Positions 25,492-34,158 are shown, counted from the stretch's first letter. The stretch is DNA of 48,093 nt from Dolichospermum circinale AWQC310F (GCF_000426925.1 NZ_KE384705.1:84865-132957); one strand, 5' to 3'. Made by a program: numbers and translations. Notes: generated by a model from the letters alone, not told the origin.

Positions 25492-26694
25492 TCATTTTGG
25501 TTTATAGTCTAAAAGTTTTTCAACAAATTCTTTATGAGATTTAATAAAATCTCCAAAAGTTACCAATTGTTTATCATTCTTGTCAAATCCTAACAGTTCT
25601 CGAAGTGGATTTTTGTCTCGATTAAAAACACTATCCCAAATAAAAAACATCAGTTTATTTTTTATCTGATCTTCTGTAACTTTACCTGTGTTTATAAAAC
25701 GATAACCTATCTGCATATCTTCTATTCTTCCACTTCTGACAGAATTATGGTTATCTTTAATAAAGTCGTTGAATTGTTTAACTAAATCTTTCCATTTTAA
25801 ATTACCATTTCCATAGCCTTCTAAAATGACAGTATCTAATTTTTTATCATCATCTTGACTCCAATCTACATATTCCCATTCCCAACGTCTTTTAAAAGCG
25901 TTATCCATAAAGTAGATAGAATTATCAGAAGTATTCATTGTTCCAAATATGGAAAGATTGGGAGGAATACGAATTGAACTACCAACTGCTTTACTTTTGT
26001 GGACTTTAATATGGATTTTATTAAAAATATCAGGAAATTGGACTAGTTCTTGAAGACTTCCTTTATCTTGATATTTATACACAATATCTTTATTGGAATC
26101 AACTGTTTCATTTGTAAACCCCATTAGTTCTACAAGTTTTCTAAATTCTAAATCAGAAATATTAATTCCATAAGCTGACCAACCTTTCTCAATACCATTT
26201 TTAGGTTGATCTAATCGATCTAAAAGTTGAAAAACTGTACCAAAAATTGCTGAAGAATTACCTCGATTAATTTCATCAATTACCAAGGCAACATTTTGAG
26301 GTAGTTCTCCTTCCTTTGCATCTATAATGTTTTTGTATGCTTGTCCTAGTGCTTTTAGAAAATGACCTTCATAAAATTGATAATAAACATTTCCATCTTT
26401 ATTAGTCTGTGGCATTAATTTTCCCATAAAATCGCCATAGGTGTATTCGGGATGAAAAACTGTTTTAATAAGATTCTCAGCATGAACATCTTTATCAATT
26501 CCTAACTCTTCTTTAACAACTCCACCAAGATCATCATTAGAAATTTGGTAGCTTTTACCAGTACCAGGACAACCGAAAAATATTTTTTGAATTGGACTTG
26601 TCATAGTTTTATCATTACCTTGCTTTTGTAAAGATTGAGGATTCTGATCAGGTTGCTTTCCATTAGCAAGCTTGGGTCGAGTAAATTGACTCAT
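25492..26694 (-). CDS. McrB-like AAA+ NTPase
   Basis: 400 aa. Walker A is FFGCPGTGKSYQIS (GCPGTGKS 41-48) and Walker B ALVIDEINRGN (136-146). The McrB-family features are all here: FHPEYTYGDFMGKLMP after the P-loop, AIFGTVFQLLDR, the nucleotide-specificity loop MNTSDNS at 253-259 (McrB: MNTADRS), and the arginine pair AFKRRWEWEY. In McrBC this motor uses GTP to translocate DNA and activates the nuclease subunit. It has almost no N-terminal DNA-binding domain: the P-loop begins 40 residues in, and a second ATG at codon 31 would leave only 10. DNA recognition must therefore reside in the partner or elsewhere. A -10-like TATAAT lies at 26728-26733 on the minus strand, 34 nt before the ATG. Confidence 0.85.
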   Translation of the reverse strand: MSQFTRPKLANGKQPDQNPQSLQKQGNDKTMTSPIQKIFFGCPGTGKSYQISNDDLGGVVKEELGIDKDVHAENLIKTVFHPEYTYGDFMGKLMPQTNKDGNVYYQFYEGHFLKALGQAYKNIIDAKEGELPQNVALVIDEINRGNSSAIFGTVFQLLDRLDQPKNGIEKGWSAYGINISDLEFRKLVELMGFTNETVDSNKDIVYKYQDKGSLQELVQFPDIFNKIHIKVHKSKAVGSSIRIPPNLSIFGTMNTSDNSIYFMDNAFKRRWEWEYVDWSQDDDKKLDTVILEGYGNGNLKWKDLVKQFNDFIKDNHNSVRSGRIEDMQIGYRFINTGKVTEDQIKNKLMFFIWDSVFNRDKNPLRELLGFDKNDKQLVTFGDFIKSHKEFVEKLLDYKPK

Positions 26695-26908
26695 TTGATT
26701 GATCTATAAAAGTTTAGCTAAATTTTGATTATACTAAGTATTTTGAAAAATTACTAACTTCTTTACATATCTTTATACATCAAAAATAACTACACCAAGA
26801 CATTAATCAGGATAACACTGGGTATCGAATTTGTCTGTAAAGAGGTATGTTTTTAAATTACTGATATTTTTTCGATCTAAACAAATATTATTAAATATTA
26901 TTTAAAAT

Positions 26909-27280
26909 TCATTTATTTAACTCTAAACTTACCCTATCTTCACCATAATTAGCAACTAAAACAAACAACTTCAACCATCGAGAACCCAGTAAAATTTCCT
27001 GAATTTCATCTCCAGCAAATACAGGAATTTCCCACTCTTGACCATCTATTATTACCCTACCCAAATAAACATCAAAATCAGTTTCTCCTTGAGCAGTTCT
27101 TAATTTATTTTGTCTTAAAAAAGGCCAATCAAGACTTTGTACATCTTGTTTATTCATGGCTAAATATTCAGTAAATCCTGTGTCTAACATTGTTTCTACA
27201 GGAAAACTGAAATTATCTCCATCAATTAAATCAATTTCCAAATAAATTTGACCTTTATCTCCAAATCTACCCTCAATCAT
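26909..27280 (-). CDS. Retropepsin-like (clan AA) aspartic protease
   Basis: 123 aa. The catalytic D-T-G is at 33-35 in ETMLDTGFTEYLAM, and the hydrophobic-glycine pair typical of the fold follows near the end (EILLGSRWLKLFVL). The length is that of a single retropepsin-like domain, active as a dimer; no membrane anchor. Such small proteases are frequent in cyanobacteria and their substrates are unknown. It overlaps the upstream small gene by 4 bp, so the two are translated together, in the manner of toxin-antitoxin pairs. Whether the partner is its substrate or inhibitor is an open question. Confidence 0.8.
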   Translation of the reverse strand: MIEGRFGDKGQIYLEIDLIDGDNFSFPVETMLDTGFTEYLAMNKQDVQSLDWPFLRQNKLRTAQGETDFDVYLGRVIIDGQEWEIPVFAGDEIQEILLGSRWLKLFVLVANYGEDRVSLELNK

Positions 27281-27594
27281 ATTCTGCCACTAACTCCCGT
27301 TTCATTAATGCCATAAATATGATGAATAACATGAGGATACTTTTCTCTCGCCATTTTACTAGCTACCTCTTGATCCTGATCAATAAAATAATCCCCGCTA
27401 TCAGGTTCAATAGCAATATACCAACCATAGTATTTATCAAGTATTTCCGGTTTTAACCGCTCAAAAATTACCCAACAACGATCAGAAAAAGCCTGTCTTC
27501 TGGCTTTTTCCTGAGCTTTTTGTTCTTGGGTCCACTGAATTTCGGGAAATACTCGACCACGACGGACAACCCTTTGCGGTGTAGATTTTGTCAT
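27277..27594 (-). CDS. Small protein paired with the aspartic protease
   Basis: 105 aa, hydrophilic. It has a basic N-terminus (RVVRRGRVFPEIQWTQEQK), a helical middle, and GWYIAIEPDSGDYFIDQDQE at about 67-86, a segment I recognise from small cyanobacterial proteins of unknown function encoded before clan AA proteases. No catalytic motif. The 4-bp overlap with the protease gene indicates a fixed pair. The name of the family is not known to me. It is transcribed away from MITE-like element B. Confidence 0.65.
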   Translation of the reverse strand: MTKSTPQRVVRRGRVFPEIQWTQEQKAQEKARRQAFSDRCWVIFERLKPEILDKYYGWYIAIEPDSGDYFIDQDQEVASKMAREKYPHVIHHIYGINETGVSGRI

Positions 27595-27735
27595 GATTAA
27601 TCACCTGATTAAAGTGTATTGTCTATTTTAACCTAAAAAACGACTATATTAATAGTGCGATTTGCATCAGTACGGTATAATAACAAAAAATCTAGATGAT
27701 AATTTTTTGTTTTGTGTCATTTGGCTAGTGTAATT

Positions 27736-27853
27736 TAAGTAGGTCAACACAATCAAATCAAACTGTGTCAAGAAAAGTAAAACCACTGAAAACTTCTTCA
27801 CCCTTACCTCTTACCTAGTGCTATAACGACAATTTTTAACGTTAACCTACTTA
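27736..27853. mobile_element. MITE-like element B with terminal inverted repeats
   Basis: 118 bp. The left end taagtaggtcaac and right end gttaacctactta are inverted repeats with 12 of 13 matching. The interior has gtgtcaagaaaagtaaaacc and the exact 19-bp ataacgacaatttttaacg shared with element A (17043-17219). It has no coding capacity. The right end lies 16 bp before the tldD start codon, so it probably supplies the leader, or even the promoter, of that gene. Confidence 0.72.
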
Positions 27854-27869
27854 ACTTTTAATTGCAATT

Positions 27870-29306
27870 ATGTGGACCGAATTAACAAAAGCGATCGCTA
27901 ATTTGAATATACCAGCCGATTGGGTAGGAATTAGAGCCGTTAAAACAACTTCTGCACACCATTATGTGCGTGATGGTTTACCTCAAAGCAATGGTAAATC
28001 ATTGAATATGGGAGCAATGATAGAAGTGATGGTTGATGGCTGTTTAGGTTATGCTGCTACTAATTCCTTAAATATTTCTAGTTTACAAAATGCTGCCAAA
28101 ATCGCCTATAAACAAGCATTAGCAGCTAGAAAATGGTGGATATATCCAATTAGTGAAAATATCCGTCCTCAAGTAGTTGGTGAATATCAATCACCATATT
28201 TAGAACCATTTAATACTATTAGTCCTGGAGAAATAAATAATTTACTAATTAGGATTTGTCAGGGACTAAAAATTAACGATAAAATCGTGCAAACAACAGC
28301 CAGAACCAGTACACATCAAAAAGAAACCTGGTTTGTCAGTAGCAACGGTTCAGAAATATATCAAAAAATTCTCACGTTGGGAAATCATTTTAGCGCCATA
28401 GCCCAAGATGGAGAAATCGTCCAACAACGCACTAACAATGGACAAGAAGCCAACTATTATCAAGGAGGTTGGGAACTCTTCCAAGAAGATAACTTATGGA
28501 CTCAAGTGCAAAAAGTTGGAGAAGAAGCCTTAGAATTATTAACAGCAGCAGAATGTCCAAATACCCGGACTAACTTAGTTTTAGCACCAGACCAAATGAT
28601 GCTACAAATTCATGAAAGTATCGGACATCCTTTAGAAATTGATCGCATTTTAGGAGATGAACGCAACTATGCTGGGGGTAGCTTTGTTACCAAAGATGAT
28701 TTTGGTAAATTAGAATATGGTTCACCTTTGCTGAATATTACCTTTGATCCTACAGTAACAGGTGAATTTGCCAGTTATGGTTTTGATGATACTGGTGCAA
28801 TAGCCACCAAAGAATATATCATTAAAAATGGGATTTTGCAAAGAGGTTTAGGCAGTTTAGAAAGTCAAACCAGAGCTAATTTACCAGGTGTTGCTTGTGC
28901 GCGGGCTTGTTCCTGGAATCGTCCTCCTATAGATAGAATGGCTAACCTGAATTTAGAACCAGGAAACGCCACCTTTGAGGAAATTATCGCCGGCATAGAA
29001 CATGGTATTTACATGGAATCTAACCGTTCTTGGTCAATAGATGATCAACGTTATAAATTTCAATTTGGTTGCGAATATGCAAAATTAATTGAAAACGGTA
29101 AATTGACAAAAACCCTGCGAAATCCTAACTATCGTGCCACTACTCCAGAATTTTGGCATAGTTTAATTCAAGTTGGAGATAATAGCAATTGGCAAATTTA
29201 TGGAGCGCCTCATTGCGGTAAAGGAGAACCAAATCAAATGATTTTTGTAGGCCATGGTTCACCAGTTTGTGCATTTGCAAATGTGGAGGTTTTTGGTGGT
29301 GGTTAA
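27870..29306 (+). CDS. tldD: TldD family metalloprotease subunit
   Basis: 478 aa. The zinc-binding HESIGH (248-253, H-E-x-x-x-H) lies in LQIHESIGHPLEIDRILGDE, the signature of TldD. The N-terminal ~200 residues form the TldD/PmbA fold, and the C-terminus contains SWSIDDQRYKFQFGCEYA, also conserved. With TldE (PmbA) it makes a heterodimer that cleaves small, unfolded or modified peptides; in enterobacteria it processes microcin B17 and CcdA. The tldE gene is the next but one downstream, with a Uma2 gene in between. HIP1 lies near 27891. The start is close behind MITE-like element B. Confidence 0.92.
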   Translation: MWTELTKAIANLNIPADWVGIRAVKTTSAHHYVRDGLPQSNGKSLNMGAMIEVMVDGCLGYAATNSLNISSLQNAAKIAYKQALAARKWWIYPISENIRPQVVGEYQSPYLEPFNTISPGEINNLLIRICQGLKINDKIVQTTARTSTHQKETWFVSSNGSEIYQKILTLGNHFSAIAQDGEIVQQRTNNGQEANYYQGGWELFQEDNLWTQVQKVGEEALELLTAAECPNTRTNLVLAPDQMMLQIHESIGHPLEIDRILGDERNYAGGSFVTKDDFGKLEYGSPLLNITFDPTVTGEFASYGFDDTGAIATKEYIIKNGILQRGLGSLESQTRANLPGVACARACSWNRPPIDRMANLNLEPGNATFEEIIAGIEHGIYMESNRSWSIDDQRYKFQFGCEYAKLIENGKLTKTLRNPNYRATTPEFWHSLIQVGDNSNWQIYGAPHCGKGEPNQMIFVGHGSPVCAFANVEVFGGG

Positions 29307-29409
29307 TGAATTATATTTTGTCCTATCTCTCTTAAATATTCCCTGGAGTATTGGCAAAAGTTTAATTAATTGCTACAATAAAAAAGTAACTACTTGATGC
29401 TATATCAAT

Positions 29410-30153
29410 ATGATCATTGCTCAAGAATTAGAATCACAACAAGACATCTCCGCAGATGTAATATTTCCCCCAAGTGATTTATATAGTGATGAACCGACCG
29501 TGGAAACAGAACTACATCTAGAGCAAATTATGCTCTTAATCAAATGTCTCAAATGGTTATGGAAAGATAGATATGATTTCTATGCTGCGGGAAATTTGAC
29601 TATTTACTATAGTCCTAACCAAAAAAAATCAGAATATTTCCGCGGTCCTGATTTCTTTGTTGTCCTAGAAACTGAACGCAAAACCCGTAAAAGTTGGGTA
29701 GTTTGGGAAGAAGATGGTAAATATCCTAATTTCATTTTAGAAATTCTTTCACCCAGTACAGCCAATACTGATAAAGAATATAAAAAAGAAATTTATCAAA
29801 ATACTTTCCGCACCCCAGATTATTTTTGGTTTGACCCTTATACATTAGAATTTGCAGGTTTTTATTTAACAAATGGAAAATATCAACCTTTAGAACCCAA
29901 TGAAAAAGGACATTTATGGAGTGAGCAGTTAGGTTTATACTTAGGAATTAACCAAGGTCTGTTAAGGTATTTTACCCCAGCAGGAGAGTTAGTCCCTACA
30001 CCAGAAGAAACCGCCCAAGAAGAAACTAGAAAAACAGCAATACAAGCCCAAAGAGCCGAAAAAGAATCCCAAAGAGCAGAATGGGAAGCTAGAAGAGCCG
30101 AACGTTTAGCAGCAAAATTGCGAGAATTAAATATTGATCCAGATACAATTTAA
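29410..30153 (+). CDS. Uma2 family protein with basic-acidic C-terminal helix
   Basis: 247 aa. Family core: DVIFPPSDLYSDEPTVETEL at the start, FRGPDFFVVLETERKTRKSW with the P-D pair, YPNFILEILSPSTANTDKEY with the E-x-L segment, and TFRTPDYFWFDPYTLEFAGF. From about 200 on, repeats rich in Ala, Arg, Glu and Gln (QRAEKESQRAEWEARRAER) form a long charged helix, common in this branch. Function not established. It ends 3 bp before the tldE start codon, so it probably shares a transcript with tldD and tldE, which is an unusual place for a Uma2 gene. Confidence 0.83.
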   Translation: MIIAQELESQQDISADVIFPPSDLYSDEPTVETELHLEQIMLLIKCLKWLWKDRYDFYAAGNLTIYYSPNQKKSEYFRGPDFFVVLETERKTRKSWVVWEEDGKYPNFILEILSPSTANTDKEYKKEIYQNTFRTPDYFWFDPYTLEFAGFYLTNGKYQPLEPNEKGHLWSEQLGLYLGINQGLLRYFTPAGELVPTPEETAQEETRKTAIQAQRAEKESQRAEWEARRAERLAAKLRELNIDPDTI

Positions 30154-30156
30154 ACC

Positions 30157-31506
30157 ATGAAACTTGAAGAATTATCAACTTTAGAAAAAACCTTTAATCA
30201 ACTTCTGGAAACTCTACTGATTAAAAAAGCCGAGCATGAACATTTTACCATCAGACTTAGCAGCGAAAGCAGTCAATTTACCCGGTTTAATTCTGCTAAA
30301 GTTAGACAGACAGGCTATGTTGATGATGGTTCGATTCAATTGACATTAATGGCTAATCAACGTAGTAGTTTTCGTCAGTTTCCCTGGACAAATAATTGGG
30401 AAATAGATTGGGAATTAGCTGATACAGCTTTACAAGAATTACGTGATGAATTACCATTATTACCAATTGATCCTTATTTGGTCTTACCATCAGGAAATAA
30501 TACCAGTCGAGAGGTTAATGTTGGTAAATTATTAACTCCAGAAATATTAGTTCCCAGGATTTTGGAAACTGTGAATAATTTAGATTTTACTGGTATGTAT
30601 GCGGGAGGAATTGTCATCAGAGGTTATGGTGATTCTACTCGACAAAAACACTGGTTTACAACTGATTCATTTAATTTAAATTATTCCTTATTTATGGCAT
30701 CAAGACAAGCTGTAAAGGGAACTTTTGCTAGTAGTGAATGGAATCAATCTGCTTATTTGGCTAAAATAAATGATGGGAAACAGCAATTAGAAATCCTATC
30801 TCGTCCAGTTAAAGAATTACCAAAAGGACAATACAAAACCTATTTTGCTCCCGCTGCGGTGGCCGATTTATTAGGTATGCTTTCCTGGGGTGCTATCAGT
30901 GAAGCTGATATTCAACAAGGTAATAGTGCTTTAGCTGCTTTATCCCGTCAAGAAAAACAACTTTCCCCAAAATTCACTTTAAAAGAAAATTTTCAAAGTG
31001 GTTTAGTTCCTCGCTTTAATAATTTGGGAGAAATGGCTGCACCAGAATTAACTTTAATTGAAAAAGGTATTTTAATTAATAGTTTAGTTAATTCTCGCAC
31101 AGCAAAGGAATACAATAAACCAGCTAATGGTGCGAATAGTTCAGAAACTTTACGTTCTCCAGAAATCAGCCCCGGTAATTTGAGTTTTGAGCAGATTTTA
31201 CCCAGTTTAGATACAGGATTATATGTTTCTAATTTACATTATTTGAATTGGAGCGATCGCCCATCTGGCAGAATTACAGGTATGACTCGTTATGCTTGCT
31301 TTTGGGTAGAAAATGGCGAAATAATTGCCCCCATTGCTAATCTCCGCTTTGATGAAAGTCTCTATCGTTTTTGGGGAGCAGAAAATTTAGTTGATTTCAC
31401 CAACTTCCAAGAATTTATTCCCGAAGTCGGAACTTACGAAAATCGGCAATTAGGAGGTAGTTTAGTTCCTGGTATGTTAGTGGAAAATTTCACATATACC
31501 TTATAG
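30157..31506 (+). CDS. pmbA: TldE/PmbA family protein
   Basis: 449 aa. It belongs to the TldD/PmbA superfamily but, as expected for TldE, lacks the H-E-x-x-x-H motif. Recognisable segments: FTRFNSAKVRQTGYVDDGSI near the N-terminus, PKGQYKTYFAPAAVADLLGM in the centre and SGRITGMTRYACFWVENGEI near the C-terminus. It should pair with the TldD encoded 850 bp upstream to form the active peptidase. The start codon follows the Uma2 stop by 3 bp, so translation is probably coupled. HIP1 lies near 31255. A terminator hairpin follows. Confidence 0.88.
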   Translation: MKLEELSTLEKTFNQLLETLLIKKAEHEHFTIRLSSESSQFTRFNSAKVRQTGYVDDGSIQLTLMANQRSSFRQFPWTNNWEIDWELADTALQELRDELPLLPIDPYLVLPSGNNTSREVNVGKLLTPEILVPRILETVNNLDFTGMYAGGIVIRGYGDSTRQKHWFTTDSFNLNYSLFMASRQAVKGTFASSEWNQSAYLAKINDGKQQLEILSRPVKELPKGQYKTYFAPAAVADLLGMLSWGAISEADIQQGNSALAALSRQEKQLSPKFTLKENFQSGLVPRFNNLGEMAAPELTLIEKGILINSLVNSRTAKEYNKPANGANSSETLRSPEISPGNLSFEQILPSLDTGLYVSNLHYLNWSDRPSGRITGMTRYACFWVENGEIIAPIANLRFDESLYRFWGAENLVDFTNFQEFIPEVGTYENRQLGGSLVPGMLVENFTYTL

Positions 31507-31523
31507 TTTATGATAAGGGTTCT

Positions 31524-31544
31524 AAACCCACTCAGGTGGGTTTT
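31524..31544 (+). terminator. Intrinsic terminator after tldE
   Basis: aacccac and gtgggtt form a 7-bp GC-rich stem with loop tcag, followed by tttg. It sits 18 bp past the tldE stop codon. On the other strand it lies beyond the end of the small gene at 31594 and may serve both directions. Confidence 0.7.
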
Positions 31545-31593
31545 GTATGTGTAGATGCGGTTTCTAACCGCCAGTTTAATTGTATTGATCCTC

Positions 31594-31827
31594 TTAGGGA
31601 AAATTCTCCCATGCTTGGGCAACCAACTTACTTAACCAGCGTCTTTGTTGTTGATCTAACATCGGGTCATCTTCCAACACCTGAGCGGTTAATTGGTCTA
31701 AAGACTGACCCTGAGAACGAACAACTTTAACTACACCAGCGATTACCGCAGCTACTAATTCTTCATCAACTGGCTGTTTTCTCAGTGCAGAAATTTCTTG
31801 GGGACTGTCTGGGATAGGATAATTCAT
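31594..31827 (-). CDS. Conserved small hypothetical protein
   Basis: 77 aa, hydrophilic and mostly helical: IPDSPQEISALRKQPVDEEL, then AAVIAGVVKVVRSQGQSLDQ, ending RRWLSKLVAQAWENFP. The regular pattern and Q-S-L-D-Q-L-x-x-x-V-L-x-D-D stretch suggest a real protein of the kind conserved in filamentous cyanobacteria, but I know no function for it. It is convergent with tldE; overlapping frames on the plus strand are not convincing. Confidence 0.6.
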   Translation of the reverse strand: MNYPIPDSPQEISALRKQPVDEELVAAVIAGVVKVVRSQGQSLDQLTAQVLEDDPMLDQQQRRWLSKLVAQAWENFP

Positions 31828-31988
31828 GGCTTATGTTTACAAAATTTACAATATGAACAATAAACTTGATTAATCATTAAAATTCTTCATGGAATCTTTA
31901 TGAAACTAATTAGGGCAGAGTTTAACCTAGTTTCTGCCTTTTTTAACTCTGTCTAGGTGAGTAGATTTACGAGGAATACGAGGACAAA

Positions 31989-34016
31989 ATGCAAGAACTT
32001 CTTTATTTAGAAATTCCTACCCCTGATACAATATCCGTACTTCAGTGGCTACAAAGAGATTTTATTCTAGAACATGGGGAAAAATACATCACCCCAAACG
32101 GCTTTCGTGTAAAAATAGCGATTCAAAATACCGCTTCTAGAGACGTAGAACTGTCTGTATTTGTTTGGTCGGTACAGCGGACGACTTATTTGAAAGTATT
32201 CCGTTGGGGAGAACAACCCTTTCCCCGTGAGAGACTCATTCTCAAACATCTCACCCAGGAAATTAGAAACCGCTTTCCCAACTGCTATCCAGAACCACCT
32301 GTGATTGATGCCCAAAAGTCAATTTTTTCACAGCTAGAACCATATTATCCCCTAACTGTCAAATATTTCCAAAAAATGACTAATGGGGAATATCACCTCC
32401 AGCGGGTTTACTGGTGGGAGCAACAGTGGAGAGAAGGGGTGAAAAATCCTCAAAAGCCCCGTCAAGTCGTATTTTATCAAGGAAACAGCCAGGAAAAAGA
32501 GAAAACTAGTCCTGAATATGACATCATTTACATTGGTGGGGCTTTGGGGTCAATTCATGCAGCAGTCATGGCTAAATTGGGCTATAAGGTGCTGTTAGTG
32601 GAACGATTACCCTTTGGGAGAATGAACCGAGAATGGAATATTTCCCGTGATGAAATCCAAAGTTTAATCAATTTGGGTTTGTTAACAAATGCTGAACTAG
32701 AAACAATTATTTCTAGAGAGTATAAAGACGGGTTTAATAAGTTTTTTGATGCTAATAACCCCTCTAAGTTAAAAGCACCTGTCCTCCACACGCCCACCGT
32801 TCTAAATATAGCTTTAGATTCAGAAAAGTTATTGGCATTATGTGGAGAAAAACTTAAAGCTGCTGGTGGCGATATTTCCGACGAAACCGAGTTTTTGCGA
32901 GTTGATATTAGTGTTACACAAGTAAGTATTAATGTCAAGCATTTGCCCACCGGCAATCAAAACCAAGTCACTGGACGTTTATTGATAGATGCCATGGGAA
33001 CCGCTTCACCCATTGCTTGGCAATTAAATGGTGGTAGAGCCTTTGATAGTGTGTGTCCTACCGTGGGAGCAGTAATTGAAAACGGCTTTGAACCTGGAGT
33101 ATGGGATTCTGAATATGGGGATGTTCTTTATAGTCATGGGGACATTTCTCGCGGAAGACAATTAATTTGGGAGTTGTTTCCTGGATCTGAGAAAGAACTC
33201 ACAATTTATCTATTTCACTATCATGAAGTAAATGCCAAAAATCCGGGTTCTTTGTTGGAAATGTATGAGGACTTTTTCACAATTTTGCCAGAATATCGGC
33301 GTTGTGATTTAGATAAATTGGTTTGGAAAAAACCGACTTTTGGCTATATACCAGGACATTTTAGTACAAGTAGTAGCGATCGCAAAATTGCTGTAGATAG
33401 ATTAATTGCTATTGGTGATGCTGCTTCTCTTCAATCTCCTCTAGTGTTTACTGGTTTTGGTTCTTTAGTTCGTAATTTAGAACGATTGACCACCCTATTA
33501 AATACCGCTCTCAAGCATGATTTATTGAGTTCTGATTACTTAAATAAAATTCGTGCTTATCAAAGTAATGTGGCTGTAATGTGGTTATTTTCTAAGGGAA
33601 TGATGGTTCCCACTGGGAAATTTATCCCTCCCCAACTGATAAATTCCATGTTGAATACTTTCTTTGGATTATTAGTAGATGAAACCCCAGAAGTGGCAGA
33701 TAATTTCATTAAAGATCGCTGTGATTGGTTTACCTTTAACCGTCTAGCATTGAAAGCAGCGAGCAAAAATCCACCATTGCTATTGTGGATTTGGCAACTA
33801 GCAGGTTGGCAGGATTTATTGCGTTGGCTTGGCAATTATTTCAACTTTGCCCGTCATGCTTTAATTAGTGTTATTTTGGGAGCATGGTTACCACAGTTTT
33901 TAAAATGGAGTCAATCTTGGTTAGAAACTCGTTTTCCTGGATTATGGTTGCAACTGTTAGTCATTAACTATGCAATTTCCACAGGTAGACCACGATTACC
34001 ACCAGCATTGCGCTAG
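31989..34016 (+). CDS. FAD-dependent oxidoreductase, CruA/CruP lycopene cyclase-like
   Basis: 675 aa. A ~175-residue N-terminal region without recognised motif precedes a flavin-binding domain that opens with YDIIYIGGALGSIHAA and continues with REWNISRDEIQSLINLGLL, the W-N-I-S-R motif of CruA/CruP proteins; RLLIDAMGTASPIAWQLNGG and LIAIGDAASLQSPLVFTGFG follow. The C-terminal ~100 residues carry hydrophobic stretches that could sit on the membrane. CruA cyclises lycopene, while CruP homologues (including in plants) affect carotenoids without clear cyclase activity. I cannot decide which branch this is. No other carotenoid gene is adjacent. HIP1 lies near 33375. Confidence 0.75.
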   Translation: MQELLYLEIPTPDTISVLQWLQRDFILEHGEKYITPNGFRVKIAIQNTASRDVELSVFVWSVQRTTYLKVFRWGEQPFPRERLILKHLTQEIRNRFPNCYPEPPVIDAQKSIFSQLEPYYPLTVKYFQKMTNGEYHLQRVYWWEQQWREGVKNPQKPRQVVFYQGNSQEKEKTSPEYDIIYIGGALGSIHAAVMAKLGYKVLLVERLPFGRMNREWNISRDEIQSLINLGLLTNAELETIISREYKDGFNKFFDANNPSKLKAPVLHTPTVLNIALDSEKLLALCGEKLKAAGGDISDETEFLRVDISVTQVSINVKHLPTGNQNQVTGRLLIDAMGTASPIAWQLNGGRAFDSVCPTVGAVIENGFEPGVWDSEYGDVLYSHGDISRGRQLIWELFPGSEKELTIYLFHYHEVNAKNPGSLLEMYEDFFTILPEYRRCDLDKLVWKKPTFGYIPGHFSTSSSDRKIAVDRLIAIGDAASLQSPLVFTGFGSLVRNLERLTTLLNTALKHDLLSSDYLNKIRAYQSNVAVMWLFSKGMMVPTGKFIPPQLINSMLNTFFGLLVDETPEVADNFIKDRCDWFTFNRLALKAASKNPPLLLWIWQLAGWQDLLRWLGNYFNFARHALISVILGAWLPQFLKWSQSWLETRFPGLWLQLLVINYAISTGRPRLPPALR

Positions 34017-34040
34017 TTTTAGCTATTATCAAATAATTGG

Positions 34041-34071
34041 GGATTTTGGAGTCCTCACACTCCTAAAATCC
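34041..34071 (+). terminator. Hairpin after the CruA/CruP-like gene
   Basis: ggattttggagt and actcctaaaatcc form a 12-bp stem with one bulge and loop cctcac, 24 bp past the stop codon. There is only a short T content afterwards (cttagttcc), so termination is likely but not certain. Confidence 0.5.
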
Positions 34072-34130
34072 TTAGTTCCATGATACTTATCTTCTATATA
34101 AGTAGGGCCTGCTGAATAAGTTGTCTGTGA

Positions 34131-34158
34131 GGGAACAGGGAACAGGGAACAGGGAACA
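34131..34158. repeat. Four gggaaca heptamers
   Basis: Exactly four consecutive copies of gggaaca. Same unit as the large array at 10146-10366. Confidence 0.9.

Noticed and set aside
34051-34064. tcctcacactcc, similar to the conserved core of the small RNA Yfr1
   Set aside because: It falls in the loop and arm of a terminator-like hairpin right after a gene, and the core order differs from the Yfr1 motif as I recall it.
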